Positions 35,901 through 45,828 of a stretch of 64,000 nt of DNA are shown piece by piece. The position numbers and the translations under genes were made by a program. Within the stretch, counting starts at the first letter, position 1; each line of letters opens with the position of its first letter. This stretch comes from Beroe forskalii (lineage: Eukaryota; Ctenophora; Nuda; Beroida; Beroidae): NCBI GenBank assembly GCA_011033025.1, contig WFMF01000005.1, positions 744,001 through 808,000 on the forward strand. The letters are read 5' to 3'. Below the pieces are notes generated by a model. The model made no database searches and was not told the origin of the DNA. It worked only from the letters and a program-made list of their open reading frames with translations.

Positions 35901-38786
35901 TTAAACTAACCTCTGAAAGAAGACTGGAGAGTTTATACAAACGCAAGGAAATATTCCTTCCTGATCTTATAAAAACATAAGACATTATCTCATGAAATCC
36001 CTTCAAACATCAAGAGAAGACACTAACCTCTGATGTTACCACGTCCAGTCTCTCACTGTTCTCCGTCATCTCCGTTTCCATCTCCGCAAGTTTCTCATCC
36101 AACTCCGACTTCTCGTCCTTCAGTTCATTATACAGGTTGGTAATGTCCTCCAGTTTACCCTAAGTGGAAGGTTTTTCCTTTAAAGGCGGCACAGACCCAA
36201 TTAACTTAAGATGGTGGATTTATCTTTAAACTCCATTAAAAATTGAAAATGTCTCCAGTTTTCGTATTTTCAGACAAGTCTGATAATCATAAAAAAGTTA
36301 CAATATTGCAGGCAATGATGCCACCAAGAGATTAAAGTTTAAACGAAATAACTGATACGAGATAATTGTAATCAGAGCTTTTGAAAATCTGGTGATTATA
36401 GTCGTCATACCTTTGTATCCCACGCCGCCCGCTTCTTCTTCCCGCTGACGCCGCCTCCTCCTCCGCCATTCCGTGAGGCGGACGCCGGTCCTCTAGAGGC
36501 GGACGCTGGCCCAGTGGTCGTGTCCTTAGCTTTCCGAATGTTGGAGCGTCCCACCCGGGGTATCTGTGCTGGAGTGGCTAGGATGAAGGACGGAATTTTC
36601 AATTTTTCAATAAAAAAAACATGGGAAGGAATTTTCATTTCTAGTTAAAAGTGGGAAGGAGCTTTCATCTCCAGTTAAAAAACGTGGGATAAAAATGGAC
36701 ATTATAACAATGAATATTGAATACCTTCTCACTAAAAGAGCCGTGCAAGGCCTTCACACAGCTCGACACTCGACAGTCTAGTGCACGGATCTCAAAGCCA
36801 GAAGGAATTATTTCACTGTATCAAGATGGCAAATGTACTGATTTGTTGAAATAACCGAAATTAACTGACAAAATGACAGTGAATCCAGTATCCACAAAAA
36901 GAGAAACAATCGCGAACTGTACAAGTTCGCATCATTATGAACATATCCATGTTATACCATGCTTATCTTCTTCGATAATAATGTACAGATTTAATCAGTT
37001 AGATAAGGTAGAAGTAAAGATATATCGTTCTTAAAATGTTCTTCATTGGCCATGATTTGATTGTAATGTACAAAAATATAAGTTCGAATACCTTATTAGC
37101 CTTTATTTAGCCGGCCTTTTTTAAACCGGCCACGAAAACCTACTTATACTAGTTAATAAATTGTATTCAAAAAATCCAAATCCCGGACTAATATCATGAG
37201 TTGGTATTATCTGTGTTATAAAGTCGTTTTTGTCCTTTAAAGGGCCGGTTAAATAAAGACCAATAAGTTATATAGCTTCACCAATCCCGTATTTCAAATT
37301 CTACTTAGATGGCGTCACTTTCGTCCAGGATTAGGAGTAACAGCATATCAGCTAGCCCACAGATCCATTTGACATTGACCAATCAGCGCCCGAGCTGACC
37401 GTTAAACTCGCGCGCTGATTGGTCGATGAGTCAGTTACTCACGTTGTGCGACTTTCATGCTTCTTCTCTTGGCTAGCTTGATGCTCCGCCTCATGGATTT
37501 CTGAGCTTTCGAATCTGAGATTTTACCTGCTGTTACGATGAAATTTCTATTGATCTGAAACCTTATATAATGGCCTTTATCTAACCGGCCCTATGGACAA
37601 AAAATGAATCATTTTTGGACCATTTTAACCGGCCCTTGGACAAAAATCGTTCTTTGGTTGTCTTACCTGTTGCTTTTGAAGCTAAGTCCTTCTTCAGAGT
37701 TGAGGAAGTAGCTCTCATGTACCCAGGTTCTGATATCCTGAGGCACAACTCACGTTAGAAAATACGGGCTCAAAATGAAACGAATGGATTGAAAGTTTGT
37801 TACTGAGCAATATCTAGAAATCGCATGGCCCACATATTATCAATTCATAGTGAGCACAGTTCAGAATGATTGAAAAATGATAAAACTGTACTGATATAAA
37901 GGACTCACTGTACGTTCATCTTGTTCGTATTCCCGAGCCCTCTTGTTGTCGGAACTTTCTTGTTTTCTGACAAATATCACCAATCACGATAATCAATATA
38001 TTACATATAAAATTTAACAGGAAGTTTGATTTTAATTCGGAAGGTTGAGGATGAGACACTTACCATACATTAAAAACGTTCCTGTTTACTGACTCTGAGG
38101 AATGTTTACTGAAGTCCTTATATTGTCTCACCTGAATCATCCTTTATGGAGAGTGGTGTATCCGAAACTTTGGGATTGAAATGAGTGGTTGCTTTGAGTG
38201 GTTCCCCCTTCTTTATAACCCCTTTCAAACTAGCGTCCTCAGCTAGTTTCTTGCTGAGCGCTGAGCGTTCTATGGTGCTTCGTCTCAGGGAGGGGGCGCA
38301 GTAGGTGGGGATTCCTGAGGTAACTGGGTGGTAACGGTTAGCATTAAATGATTAAAGGGAGGGTGGTAACGGTTAGCATCAAACGATGGAGAGTTATTGC
38401 TATTAATGCCATCAGGACAGATTTTGTGTGATGAATTTCGTTCAAAAATTACGTAATCAGGGGATAAAAAGGGCTCGAAGTTGAGTATATAATGAGATAA
38501 GGCAGAAAAAAAGAAGTTGAAAGATCCAACTTCAAGGATTTGGAGCTCGTTCCAACTTATAAACTATGACAAATACCAATGACTCAGTGAATGAATTAAC
38601 CGCTTCCAACTGAAACCTTTCTTTTCTTGCTCTCAGGGATAGTAAACGTCGCTTCAGCGACCTTCTCAGCGTTTGGTGACCTCTTAGGTGATCGCTTGAT
38701 ACTGCTCCGTAACACCGGGGTGTTAGGTGTGGTTTCCGGACCGGATAGGATGAGTTTCTCTGGGGTGGAGTCCGGAGAGTTCAATG
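29956..38786 (-). CDS. kinesin-14 (KIFC1/Ncd-like), C-terminal motor, 21 exons
   Basis: Minus-end-directed kinesin of the KIFC1/HSET/Ncd type, expected on spindle microtubules. Exons 5' to 3': 38601-38786, 38132-38314, 37909-37966, 37667-37737, 37443-37514, 36411-36577, 36028-36159, 35631-35777, 35130-35276, 34646-34812, 34112-34257, 33759-33914, 33239-33410, 32961-33045, 32269-32348, 31858-32025, 31396-31551, 31096-31235, 30697-30851, 30328-30506, 29956-29994 (stop). The tail has SP/TP sites ([11 protein letters not shown]) and basic KKRK. Exons 36028-33759 encode heptad-rich coiled coil. The neck and motor start at [20 protein letters not shown]. Then come the P-loop GQTGSGKT, switch I NSRSSRSH, switch II DLAGSE, then [21 protein letters not shown] and the end [12 protein letters not shown]. 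Splice phases agree across all junctions but one (34646 to 34112). The first exon with ATG is not identified; the 38601 donor is weak. Confidence 0.92.
30162..30240. repeat. perfect palindrome, 39-bp arms, 1-nt loop
   Basis: CGAGTGACCGGTGTCTGACC continues as GACATAAGACGAGCGTCCA, one A follows, then the exact reverse complement. It lies in the last kinesin intron (29,995-30,327), 88 bp from the penultimate exon. A transcript would form an almost loopless 39-bp hairpin. Confidence 0.95.
30950..31083. repeat. TCTCGACCTTTTGAGGC-type MITE, copy 2 (degraded)
   Basis: Shares CGCGTTGCATAGAATGTACT and GGCGTGGTACGCCGCGCTTC-like sequence with the copies at 34.3 kb and 29.5 kb. The left end is unclear. 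It lies in the kinesin intron between 30,852 and 31,095, ending near an exon. Confidence 0.5.
31680..31845 (+). repeat. minisatellite, ~33-bp GAATGAAGATCTAAAA unit
   Basis: Four diverged copies of GAATGAAGATCTAAAATGAA with an AGAAAA spacer; intronic in the kinesin gene, just next to the P-loop exon's donor. Confidence 0.75.
32543..32685. repeat. intronic MITE, ATCGTTACGCGTCGATC ends
   Basis: ATCGTTACGCGTCGATCGAA...TTTGATCGACGCGGAACGAT arms. A second inverted pair, TGATCAAATGA/TCATTTGATCA with CGCACACAAT/ATTGTGCGCG, lies inside. Confidence 0.75.
32791..32934. repeat. intronic inverted-repeat element, GTGTGC ends
   Basis: GTGTGCCCATGGATCGATCG and its imperfect inverse CGATCGATCCATGTGCAGCA form the arms; GCGCA motifs pair inside. 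Non-coding, 26 bp from a kinesin exon boundary (32,961). Confidence 0.6.
33411..33483 (+). repeat. tRNA-derived SINE head abutting a kinesin splice acceptor
   Basis: A tRNA-like A-box region GTTGGTGTAATGG and a perfect B box GGTTCGATTCC (33,466 onward) followed by CTGCCA. The sequence begins exactly where the minus-strand exon 33239-33410 starts, so the intron's terminal CCACCGCAG acceptor lies within the tRNA-like DNA. The acceptor-stem halves do not pair, so it is not a functional tRNA. Confidence 0.65.
33628..33700 (+). repeat. CCCACAGGTCCATTTGA repeat family, intronic copy
   Basis: CCCATAGGTCCATTCTAATT then AATCAGCGCACGAGTTGACC and CGCTGATTGGTCAATG. It lies in the intron between kinesin exons 33759 and 33239. 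Confidence 0.65.
34302..34445. repeat. TCTCGACCTTTTGAGGC-type MITE, copy 3
   Basis: GTGTCTCGACCTTTTGAGGC at the left pairs with GCCTGAAGAGGTCCAGACAC at the right. The interior has CATGCGCCGCC and GGCGTAATATGCC. It sits in the kinesin intron 34,258-34,645, the one intron whose flanking exon phases disagree. Confidence 0.75.
35130..35276 (-). repeat. duplicated coiled-coil exon, copy B
   Basis: 147 bp, 49 codons, phase 0 at both ends. It encodes [18 protein letters not shown], then [20 protein letters not shown] and ends IKEE. It aligns position by position with exon 35631-35777. See that entry. Confidence 0.88.
35631..35777 (-). repeat. duplicated coiled-coil exon, copy A
   Basis: Also 147 bp and 49 codons, phase 0 at both ends, encoding [18 protein letters not shown], then [20 protein letters not shown] and ending KTESE. 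It shares the N-x-x-L, EL, RRC/RKC, EQQxQLD and KEE positions with copy B. The two exons arose by tandem duplication that lengthened the stalk by exactly seven heptads without disturbing frame or register. Confidence 0.88.
35785..36040 (+). repeat. intronic tandem duplication including a splice donor
   Basis: ACAAACGCAAGGAAATAT, then CTGATCTTATAAAAA, AAATCAAGAGTAGA and CTAACCTCTGA occur in order (about 35,800-35,916). They recur at about 35,938-36,030, where CTAACCTCTGA is the donor of exon 36028. The first CTAACCTCTGA is therefore a stranded donor copy with no exon. Confidence 0.7.
37091..37268. repeat. GGCCGGTTAAATAAAGG-type MITE, intronic
   Basis: CTTATTAGCCTTTATTTAGC then CGGCC at the left is inverted at the right (GGGCCGGTTAAATAAAGACC then AATAAG). 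Kinesin intron 36,578-37,442. Confidence 0.75.
37357..37432 (+). repeat. CCCACAGGTCCATTTGA family, intronic copy beside a donor site
   Basis: CCCACAGATCCATTTGACAT then TGACCAATCAGCGCCCGAGC and CGCGCGCTGATTGGTC. It has inverted CCAAT boxes and ends 10 bp from the donor of exon 37443-37514. Confidence 0.75.
37565..37645. repeat. GGCCGGTTAAATAAAGG-type fragment
   Basis: ATGGCCTTTATCTAACCGGC and a second TTTTAACCGGCCC near 37,623; intronic, between kinesin exons 37667 and 37443. Confidence 0.5.
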
Positions 38787-39001
38787 CTGAGGGGTTAAGA
38801 AACACGTGAGATCGGAGTGCAATTAGTTGTTTATCACCCCCCCCACTAGAGTCGTGCAACAAAGAATAACCTGTGAAGTACCTAAGAAATAAATCAGGAA
38901 CGAGAAGAAGATAACAGTTTCATGGCCGGATTCCAAAAACCTTGGATCCAAATCTGAAATTGCGTACGAGCGATGTGATCGAGTTAGCAGCTGCGCGCGC
39001 G

Positions 39002-39031
39002 TCACGTCACCCAAATTCAAAATTCCGCGCA
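39002..39031 (-). promoter_or_regulatory. CDE/CHR-like pair with a CRE half-site upstream of kinesin
   Basis: Reading the minus strand, GCGCGGAATTTTGAAT contains a CDE-like GCGCG core 4 nt before TTTGAA, the CHR core. A GTGACGTGAC CRE-like half-site lies about 5 bp further. CDE/CHR pairs recruit the DREAM complex at mitotic genes in vertebrates. It lies about 230 bp 5' of the first recognised kinesin exon. The match is short; the transcription start is unknown. Confidence 0.35.
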
Positions 39032-39909
39032 AATCTACATAGCGTAAAACCATAAATTGCTAGTACAAAAAGTTAATGTGTGGCCCAAATTTTGAAAAAC
39101 AGCGGGAAATTAGATTTTAAAATTATCACACTTATCGTATTTCAAAATCATGACTCATGACTTACCAAGCACACTTAGTACAAACTCTGCAACAATATCA
39201 AAGCAGTCTAAGCGGGTCTAAGGATACTAAGTCGGCTTACATTTAACTTACTTTTTGAATTTGTCGAACATTTAATTGTCAGGAAATCCCAAAATTAGGC
39301 AGATAGATTTGTTTAACCATGTATAAGTGTTCGTTTCTTTGTCCGTTTTAACCATTTTTAAAATTTCCGGACTTGTTTTTGAAAAAGATGTTCGTTTTGT
39401 ACGTGCCCCTTTTAACTTTTCCTGATTTCGGTCAGTAACACCCCCAATGAGGGTGTGAATACAATACAATCTTTCATTGCAAACAAACATACAGACACAT
39501 TTCAAATGTACATATACATTATACACTTAGTTCAATTAAAAAGGGAGAGGTAATGACTTGTTGAATATTGATGACATGTCAAATACACGTAATATTTAGA
39601 TCGTATAACACATTACAAAGTGTACACTGTACACATTTCACACTGCACAGTGTCACTGCACACAGTACATTTATTTGTACAGTGTTTAATGAGAACGTTA
39701 GGAACGCATCTGAAAATTTAACAGGTAATTAGGCTATAACAGCGTTTCCAATATCAAATTAACATGGTGGCATAGTGTCTAATTGGGCTACTTTGACATC
39801 GTAACTTCCTCCCATATTTGGGACTCGAACCCCTTTCGGATTTACCTTATTATATGATACGGATATCCGCATGCTTTCAATAGTACAATGTACAACTTAA
39901 CATGTTTAC
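39032..39909. other. non-coding flank of the kinesin gene
   Basis: No recognised exon. A short run of inverted TACACTGTACA and CACTGCACAGTG motifs lies at 39,615-39,680. The 5' exon(s) of the kinesin might lie here but I cannot place them. Confidence 0.5.
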
Positions 39910-40440
39910 ATTATTAACAACGGTACCGCAGTACCTCGTAAACAGCGGTACCCCGCCAGGCGCCAATAACGGTACCTTGTTAACAACGGTACCTTATTAA
40001 TAACGGTACCTTGTTAACAACGGTACCTTATTAATAACGGTACCTTGTTAACAACGGTACCCTGTTAACAACGGTACCATATAAACAACGGTACCCTGTT
40101 AACAACGGTACCATATCAACAACGGTACGCTGTTAACAACGGTACCCTGTTAACAACGGTACCATATCAACAACGGTACCCTGTTAACAACGGCACCTTG
40201 TTAACAACGGTACCCTGTTAACAACAGCACCTTGTTAACAACGGTACCCTGTTAACAACGGTACCCTGTTAACAACGGCACCTTGTTAACAACGGTACCC
40301 TGTTAACAACGGTACCGTTCCAACAACGGTACCTTATTAACAACGGTACCTTACTTACGACGGTACCTTAATTGCAACGGTACTTTATTAACAACGATTA
40401 TTAACAACATAATTAACATTTTTAACATTATTAACAACGA
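39910..40440 (+). repeat. 17-bp minisatellite GGTACCCTGTTAACAAC
   Basis: About 25 tandem copies with period 17, variants CTTGTTAAC, TTATTAATA and ATATCAACA. Each unit alternates two palindromes, GGTACC and GTTAAC. It decays at the right into TTATTAACAACGATT. No spacers, so not a CRISPR-type array. Confidence 0.92.
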
Positions 40441-40499
40441 TTAAGCAAGACAACTCCAATAAGAAAATGAAAACTAATGACGAGAACTGCAACACATGT

Positions 40500-40765
40500 C
40501 CTTATATATGTTGCCTGACACCACTCAGTCATCTATGACGAACTGCGACGTATGCACATTCCACATTCCAAATCTATGACGTTGACACCACTCTGTACCC
40601 AATCAAACATGACGAATAGCGTTACGTGCACATACCAACTCTGTGACGTTGACAACACTCAGCATGAAATTCAGCATGACCAACAACCGCGTCTGCACAT
40701 TGTACAATGTACACATTTGTTCAATTACTTGTACAAGTACAATGTACACATATTCGTGGAAAGTA
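40500..40765 (+). repeat. three diverged ~68-bp tandem repeats and GTACA palindromes
   Basis: TGACACCACTC followed about 35 bp later by GCACAT occurs three times (about 40,517, 40,578, 40,648). The block ends with TTGTACAATGTACA and CTTGTACAAGTACAATGTAC. Confidence 0.55.
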
Positions 40766-41123
40766 ACAGTTTCTGAAGTTTTCAAAACAATCGATTTATC
40801 AATGAAAGAACGCTAAGACATCGCAATTATGTAATCAAGATAATACTATATAAGTCTTACTATCAATCATATGATCCAGCCTATCTTCAAAATTTGAGCA
40901 ATAATCAAGGGTAACATAAGCTCATAAACCTGATCAATGGAGCATTCAGGGACAAAAGAGCAAATTATTGGACCACTTTTACATGCAAAAAACGGACAAA
41001 ACGGTCATGTCCGACGTCGGCTTTCGAAAAGTGGACATGCTGGACAAAACATTCATTTCTGTCTTGTCTGTATCCGTTTCCATTTCCGGACAAAACGGAT
41101 AGTGACACCCCTTACCGCTTTAT

Positions 41124-41965
41124 TAGTCTGGTAGGTAAAGCACATCTGTCTGCAAAAATTGTTAGAGTTCTATGGACAGTTGTTATACCTTCTTTGGACC
41201 ATTCTAAACGAAAAAAGCCCGGGAGCCAAATTTTTCAGATGGTGCTCGACCCATTTTTGGGCCACGCCCTTTTTTCTATCAGCGCACAATATGACATTCC
41301 ATATCTCGGTCTAGGAAGGTCGTACAGACTCGGTTTTTAGCTCAAACGAATCACAATCATCACATTTATTGACAATTGTCAATTAGAATATGCCCTAAAA
41401 TGCACAGAAAATGAGTTATGGGCCAAAAACGTCATTTTTGGCCACCCGCAGGGTGCAAATTCATATCTCGGTCGGGGAAGGTCGTACAGGTTCCGTTTAT
41501 AGCTTAAAAGAATCGCAATCATCACATTTATAGACAATTGTTGATAAAGATAAGCCCTAAAATGCACAGAAAATGAGTTATGGGCCAAAAACCTTATTTT
41601 TTGGCCAACCGCAAGGTGGAAATTCATATCTCGGTCGGGGAAGGTCGTACAGGTTCCGTTTATAGCTTAAAAGAATCGCAGTCATCACATTTATACACAA
41701 TTGTTGATGAAGATATGCCCTAAAATGCACAGAAAATGAGTTATGGGCCAAAAAACCTTATTTTGGGCCAACCGCAAGGCGAAAATTTATATCTCGGCCT
41801 AAGAAGGTCATGAAGGTTCCATTCACAGCTCAACAGAATCGCGATAACCAACTTTATATTGGAATGAACAAGTGCTCTAAAATCACCAGAAAACAAGTTA
41901 TTGGTCAAAAACCTAATTTTGACCACCTTCAGGGTCGAAAATTGGATATTGTTTCACATTTGTCT
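41124..41965 (+). repeat. left inverted arm, first part: five ~155-bp repeats
   Basis: After the terminal about 150 bp, five tandem units follow, each with ATGCCCTAAAATGCACAGAA, GAGTTATGGGCCAAAAA, CATATCTCGGTCGGGGAAGG and GTCGTACAGG. It mirrors 55,440-56,276 with few differences. One difference is a short insertion just inside the terminal CACAT on the right. Confidence 0.9.
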
Positions 41966-41999
41966 AAGATAGTATGGGTTGGAGTTGACGCTGCTGGTT

Positions 42000-44000
42000 T
42001 GTGGTGAGTGGTGATGTTTCATATCTCTATTGGAATCTGCTCTTACAAGCAATTTCTATAACCAGATGCGTAAATTTCTTCCTACATAATCTACAGCTTT
42101 TGAATGTTACAGATTCAAAATTATTTGATGAATTCAAACAAGGATACTTTTCAATCAAGAAAACTCAAACACCATGTACCAGAATGGCATTTGATCAAGC
42201 CTTAGAACAAAACAATTAAACTAATAAATCTAGAGCAGGGTTTGCAGATTTATTGAACATTTTAAAGAAAATTCAAGATTCCTTCGTAAGCTTGAAAATA
42301 TCATGCCTGAAGTCCATGAAATTCTTAGCAGGATCAAAGATGGTTCAACTGGGATGTCTGAACTAAAGCAAAAAAGAAGCCATGCAATCTGTCAAAAGAT
42401 ATCTTGGAGATTGTCGTTTGGTACTGCAGAAATTCACCATTCAGATTGAACAGAACAAAAGTCATCGACAGAAACAGTATTTCCAAAATCCAGTTATTTC
42501 TGACATGGCTAAAATTTTTGATCTTGGAAAAGAGCAGTTTGAGGATTTCAAATTGATCAGATTTGTGTTAAGTCGTCTGGATTTGTTTAACACAAAGATC
42601 AGTAAGAATAGTCTGAAGCTCCCAAAAGACTTGAGAGACAAATTGTTCGAAATCCTATCAGAATTCTGCCTCCAGCAACATAAGTAATATTTAAATATTT
42701 GTGGTGCTGCAACTTATCATGAGAACCTTGCTCTTGAGCTGTTCTGCGACGAATTTCAAGAGTTCAAGGTCATTTAGGTGTTTGGAGCAACCTAGTTATA
42801 TAAAATACATGGACCCACGCTTATCCGGCCCAATCTCCATACTATCTGAGGGTGTAGCCCAAAGGATGTATTGAATAATCTGGTATAGATCAGCAGCCCG
42901 TAGGGCAAAGGTAGAAATCAATGTTGACCCAATCAGGTAGGGGTCTCTGTATAATAATAAGGTATAAGACACTCATGAAATGGGTTCTATAGTATTGCTG
43001 TAATCTTCTGAATATTATCTGATTTTATCTTTTAATAAACAATGGAAATAAAATCGTATGCTATCAGATTTGATCATCATTTTCGCAGACTTAAATTCAG
43101 CAATAAGAGCCTACATTGCACTGACACATGTACTTCTTTTTCCTGGTGGACCAGAATGCCTTATGAAGAATGGTCCTCTTTACAAAAGCACCAAATCTCA
43201 AATACTTGACTGTGTTGTCGCTCCAAATAGAAAAGAAAGAAATAAAAAAGAAAGAAAGTAATCGTCTCATCACAACAATTTGATAGGTTGGTATCGAATT
43301 GATGAAACGAAGATGTGTCGACATGAATGAATGCTTCCAAAACATTGGAAGAGAACAGTATGCTCTTGCAATGCTGTTTTTTCATACTTTCAGTGGCTCA
43401 GATTCTACTTCAGCATGAGAAGAATAAACAATTTCTTTTCAATAAATGGATGGAATCACAATTTGAGAGCAACATTACCATAGCATTTTAAAGGCTTAGC
43501 TGGTGCCCATCTGAAGCTACTATTAAGGACTGCCTACCAATACTATAAAAGTTTATTGTGTGGGTTTATGGTGGAGAGACAGAGTTTCTTTAAATAACTA
43601 CCGTTTGCAGTTATTTAAATCATCTTCGACTAATAATTTGAGGAATAACCTCCATCAGAAAGTCAGAAGGTTGCCTCGAACTACATGTCAGGAGGTGCCA
43701 ATATCAAGCAGGCCATATCTGGGGTAATTCTACCAGCCAGTTGATCATGCCATCAGTTGAAGAGTGTGGATGGAAATTAGATAATGGGAATTTGTCGATT
43801 ACTTGGGCTATTTTGAATGGTAGTGAAATTTATTAAACAAGGTTATCAAGACCTGCAAGTGCCAAGCTGATTTGAATAAAAGTGTCAAGTGTATGTCTTG
43901 CACTTGTGGTACACTTAAACTACAGTGTTTGGGCCAGTGCAAGTGCACAAGAAACTCACAGCAAATAATGGAAATACATTTTATCTTTGATGTTTAATAG
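42000..44000 (+). pseudogene. decayed gene of the HAxTGxD / CXC-tail orphan family
   Basis: Fragments in order on the plus strand: about 42,110-42,215 FDEFKQGYFSIKKTQTPCTR then MAFDQALEQNN; about 42,275-42,345 RFLRKLENIMPEVHEILSRI; 42,382-42,687 an open stretch with DLGKEQFEDF and FCLQQHK; about 43,321-43,420 a segment with LAMLFFHTFSGSDSTSA (family form HAxTGxDT); about 43,765 an EEC-GW-LD motif; about 43,850-43,970 CKC-x9-C-x2-CTC-x6-C-x3-CKC, a tesmin/TSO1-CXC-like cysteine tail. Frames change and stops intervene several times, so it is a pseudogene; the N-terminal part is absent. I know this architecture only from predicted proteins of marine invertebrates and do not know its function. 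It sits between arm repeats five and six. Confidence 0.7.
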
Positions 44001-44239
44001 CTCTGAACTAAGGTAGGTTTTCAATCGACTAGGTATTTCGTGATGACACCGTTGATAAGGATAATCTGCATGATATAGAGTAGATCCAATTGGTATTTTC
44101 TAGCAATGTTTTTGTTGCTTTGTAGGCAGTCTAGTCAGTTAAGGGCTGCACCCTGCAACGGCTTGAAGCAACATATTGACTTGTTAGGTGGTGGAACATG
44201 GCGCAATTCGCCATTTAGGCGCCATGGCGCCAGAAATAC

Positions 44240-44640
44240 TAACTTTTGATAGGAAGGTCGTAGAGACTTCTACTTGGGCTCAAACGAAGCGCAATGGCCA
44301 TGTTTATATACGACTTGTTAATAAACATATGCCCTAAAATGCTCACAAACCGAGTTATGGGCCAAACATCTTTTTAGCCCATGCGCGGGCTTGAAGTTGG
44401 TGATTCTTCATAATTTAGGCCACAAAAGTCGTAGGGACTCCGTTCATAGCTCAAAAGAATCGCAATGGTCATGTTTATATACGACTTGCTAATAAACAGA
44501 TGCTCTAAACCTTTACTTTTCGAGTTATGAGGCAAAAGCCGTTTTATGGGGGATGCGCAAGGACCAAAATGTCATATATAATGGTCAAAGCGCACCAACC
44601 AAAAACGGCTTTTCATTTGATTTCTATGCACGGTTTATAC
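44240..44640 (+). repeat. left inverted arm, second part: two diverged repeats
   Basis: AGGAAGGTCGTAGAGACTTC then CAAACGAAGCGCAATGGCCA and a second copy with GTCGTAGGGACTCCGTTCAT. It mirrors 55,010-55,405, where the same two repeats directly adjoin the others. In the left arm they are separated from the first five by the 2.2-kb orphan-gene segment. Confidence 0.85.
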
Positions 44641-44649
44641 TTTGGCAAA

Positions 44650-45275
44650 GTTTTACCACTGGAACATTACCAGGATTAGCCTCCATTAGCACCAATTAGC
44701 CTCCATGGAGGCTGAATGGAGGGTAATAGAGGCTGAGTGGAGGCTAATTTTAAAAATTAGCCTCCATGGAGGCTAATGGTTGCATAAGGCTAATTTTTGA
44801 ATAACAGCCTTTACTATGGAGGATAATTTGCCTCCACTAGCATCCATTAGTCTCCATTCAGCCTCAACACAGACTTCATGGAGGCTGAAATTTAAGTTCA
44901 GCCTCCACTTACCTCGACTGAAGAATTATAGCCTCCATTAGCCTCCACGGAAACTGAATGAGTCATTTTTTGGGATTCTATGCTTCACTCAGCCTCCACT
45001 AGGCTCCATCCAGTCTCCAATAGGCTCCACTCAGCCTCCACTAGGCCCCACATAGCCTCCACAAGGCTCCAATTAGCCTCCACTAGGCTACACACAGCCT
45101 CCACTAGGCTCCAGACAGCCTCCACTAGGCTCCAGACAGCGTCCATTAGGCTCCACTCAGCCTCCACTAGCCTCCACTCAGCCTCCACTTGGCTCAACTC
45201 AGCATCCGCTAGTCTCCACTAGGCTCCAGAGAGCCTCCACTAGGCTCCACACAGCCTCAAATAGGCTACACACTA
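44650..45275 (+). repeat. minisatellite, AGCCTCCACTAGGCTCCACTC unit (left block)
   Basis: It starts as irregular AGCCTCCATTAGC/TGGAGGCTAA palindromes and becomes a regular 21-bp repeat from about 44,985. The 21-bp period makes long stop-free frames (SLVEAEW- or STRLHSA-type heptads) that are artefacts of the repeat. Confidence 0.9.
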
Positions 45276-45733
45276 GGGTGTAACAGAATTTCCCGACTTT
45301 GGCAATTCAAAATGCCTGGGGCATTTTCATACAGCCTTGGACACAACAAAATCAAAAATCGAAAAAATTTTGGAAAAAATTATTTTTTGGGGCTCGCCAG
45401 ATGGCAAAAACTTTTTTGCCTGTTAATTATAAAGGCCAATTCCTTGGAAGCATTAACTCAGAAACTACTTGTTTATGTAACTTCTCGTTGTGTTCATCGT
45501 TTTCTACAGGTATGAAAATGGGGGTATAGGTCAAAGAATTATGCTCCTATCTAGTTCAGGGGCTGAAGTATGGCTGATTTTCGTATGCCCATATATGGTC
45601 AATGACCATATATGGGCATAACTTTAACGCGTAATAACTTTTTAACCAAAAGAGATAGCAACAAAATTTTTGAATTTTTGTATACTGTAGTAAGTCATAC
45701 CCAAAGAACATGGTTTGGCGATCAGAATTACTT

Positions 45734-45828
45734 TTAAGTCATCAGAAGTGGCCGAATGGCAAAATATGGCAATTTTGATGACGTCAAAATTGGCATATAT
45801 TGCCATTCGGTCACTTCTGATGACTTAA
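45734..45828. repeat. 95-bp palindrome present only in the left fold-back arm
   Basis: TTAAGTCATCAGAAGTGGCC then GAATGGCAA and the inverse, centred on TTTTGATGACGTCAAAA. The matching position in the right arm (about 46,500) lacks it. Confidence 0.85.

Noticed and set aside
39910-40440. Regular short repeats resembling a CRISPR array
   Set aside because: The units abut one another with no unique spacers, and the genome is eukaryotic.
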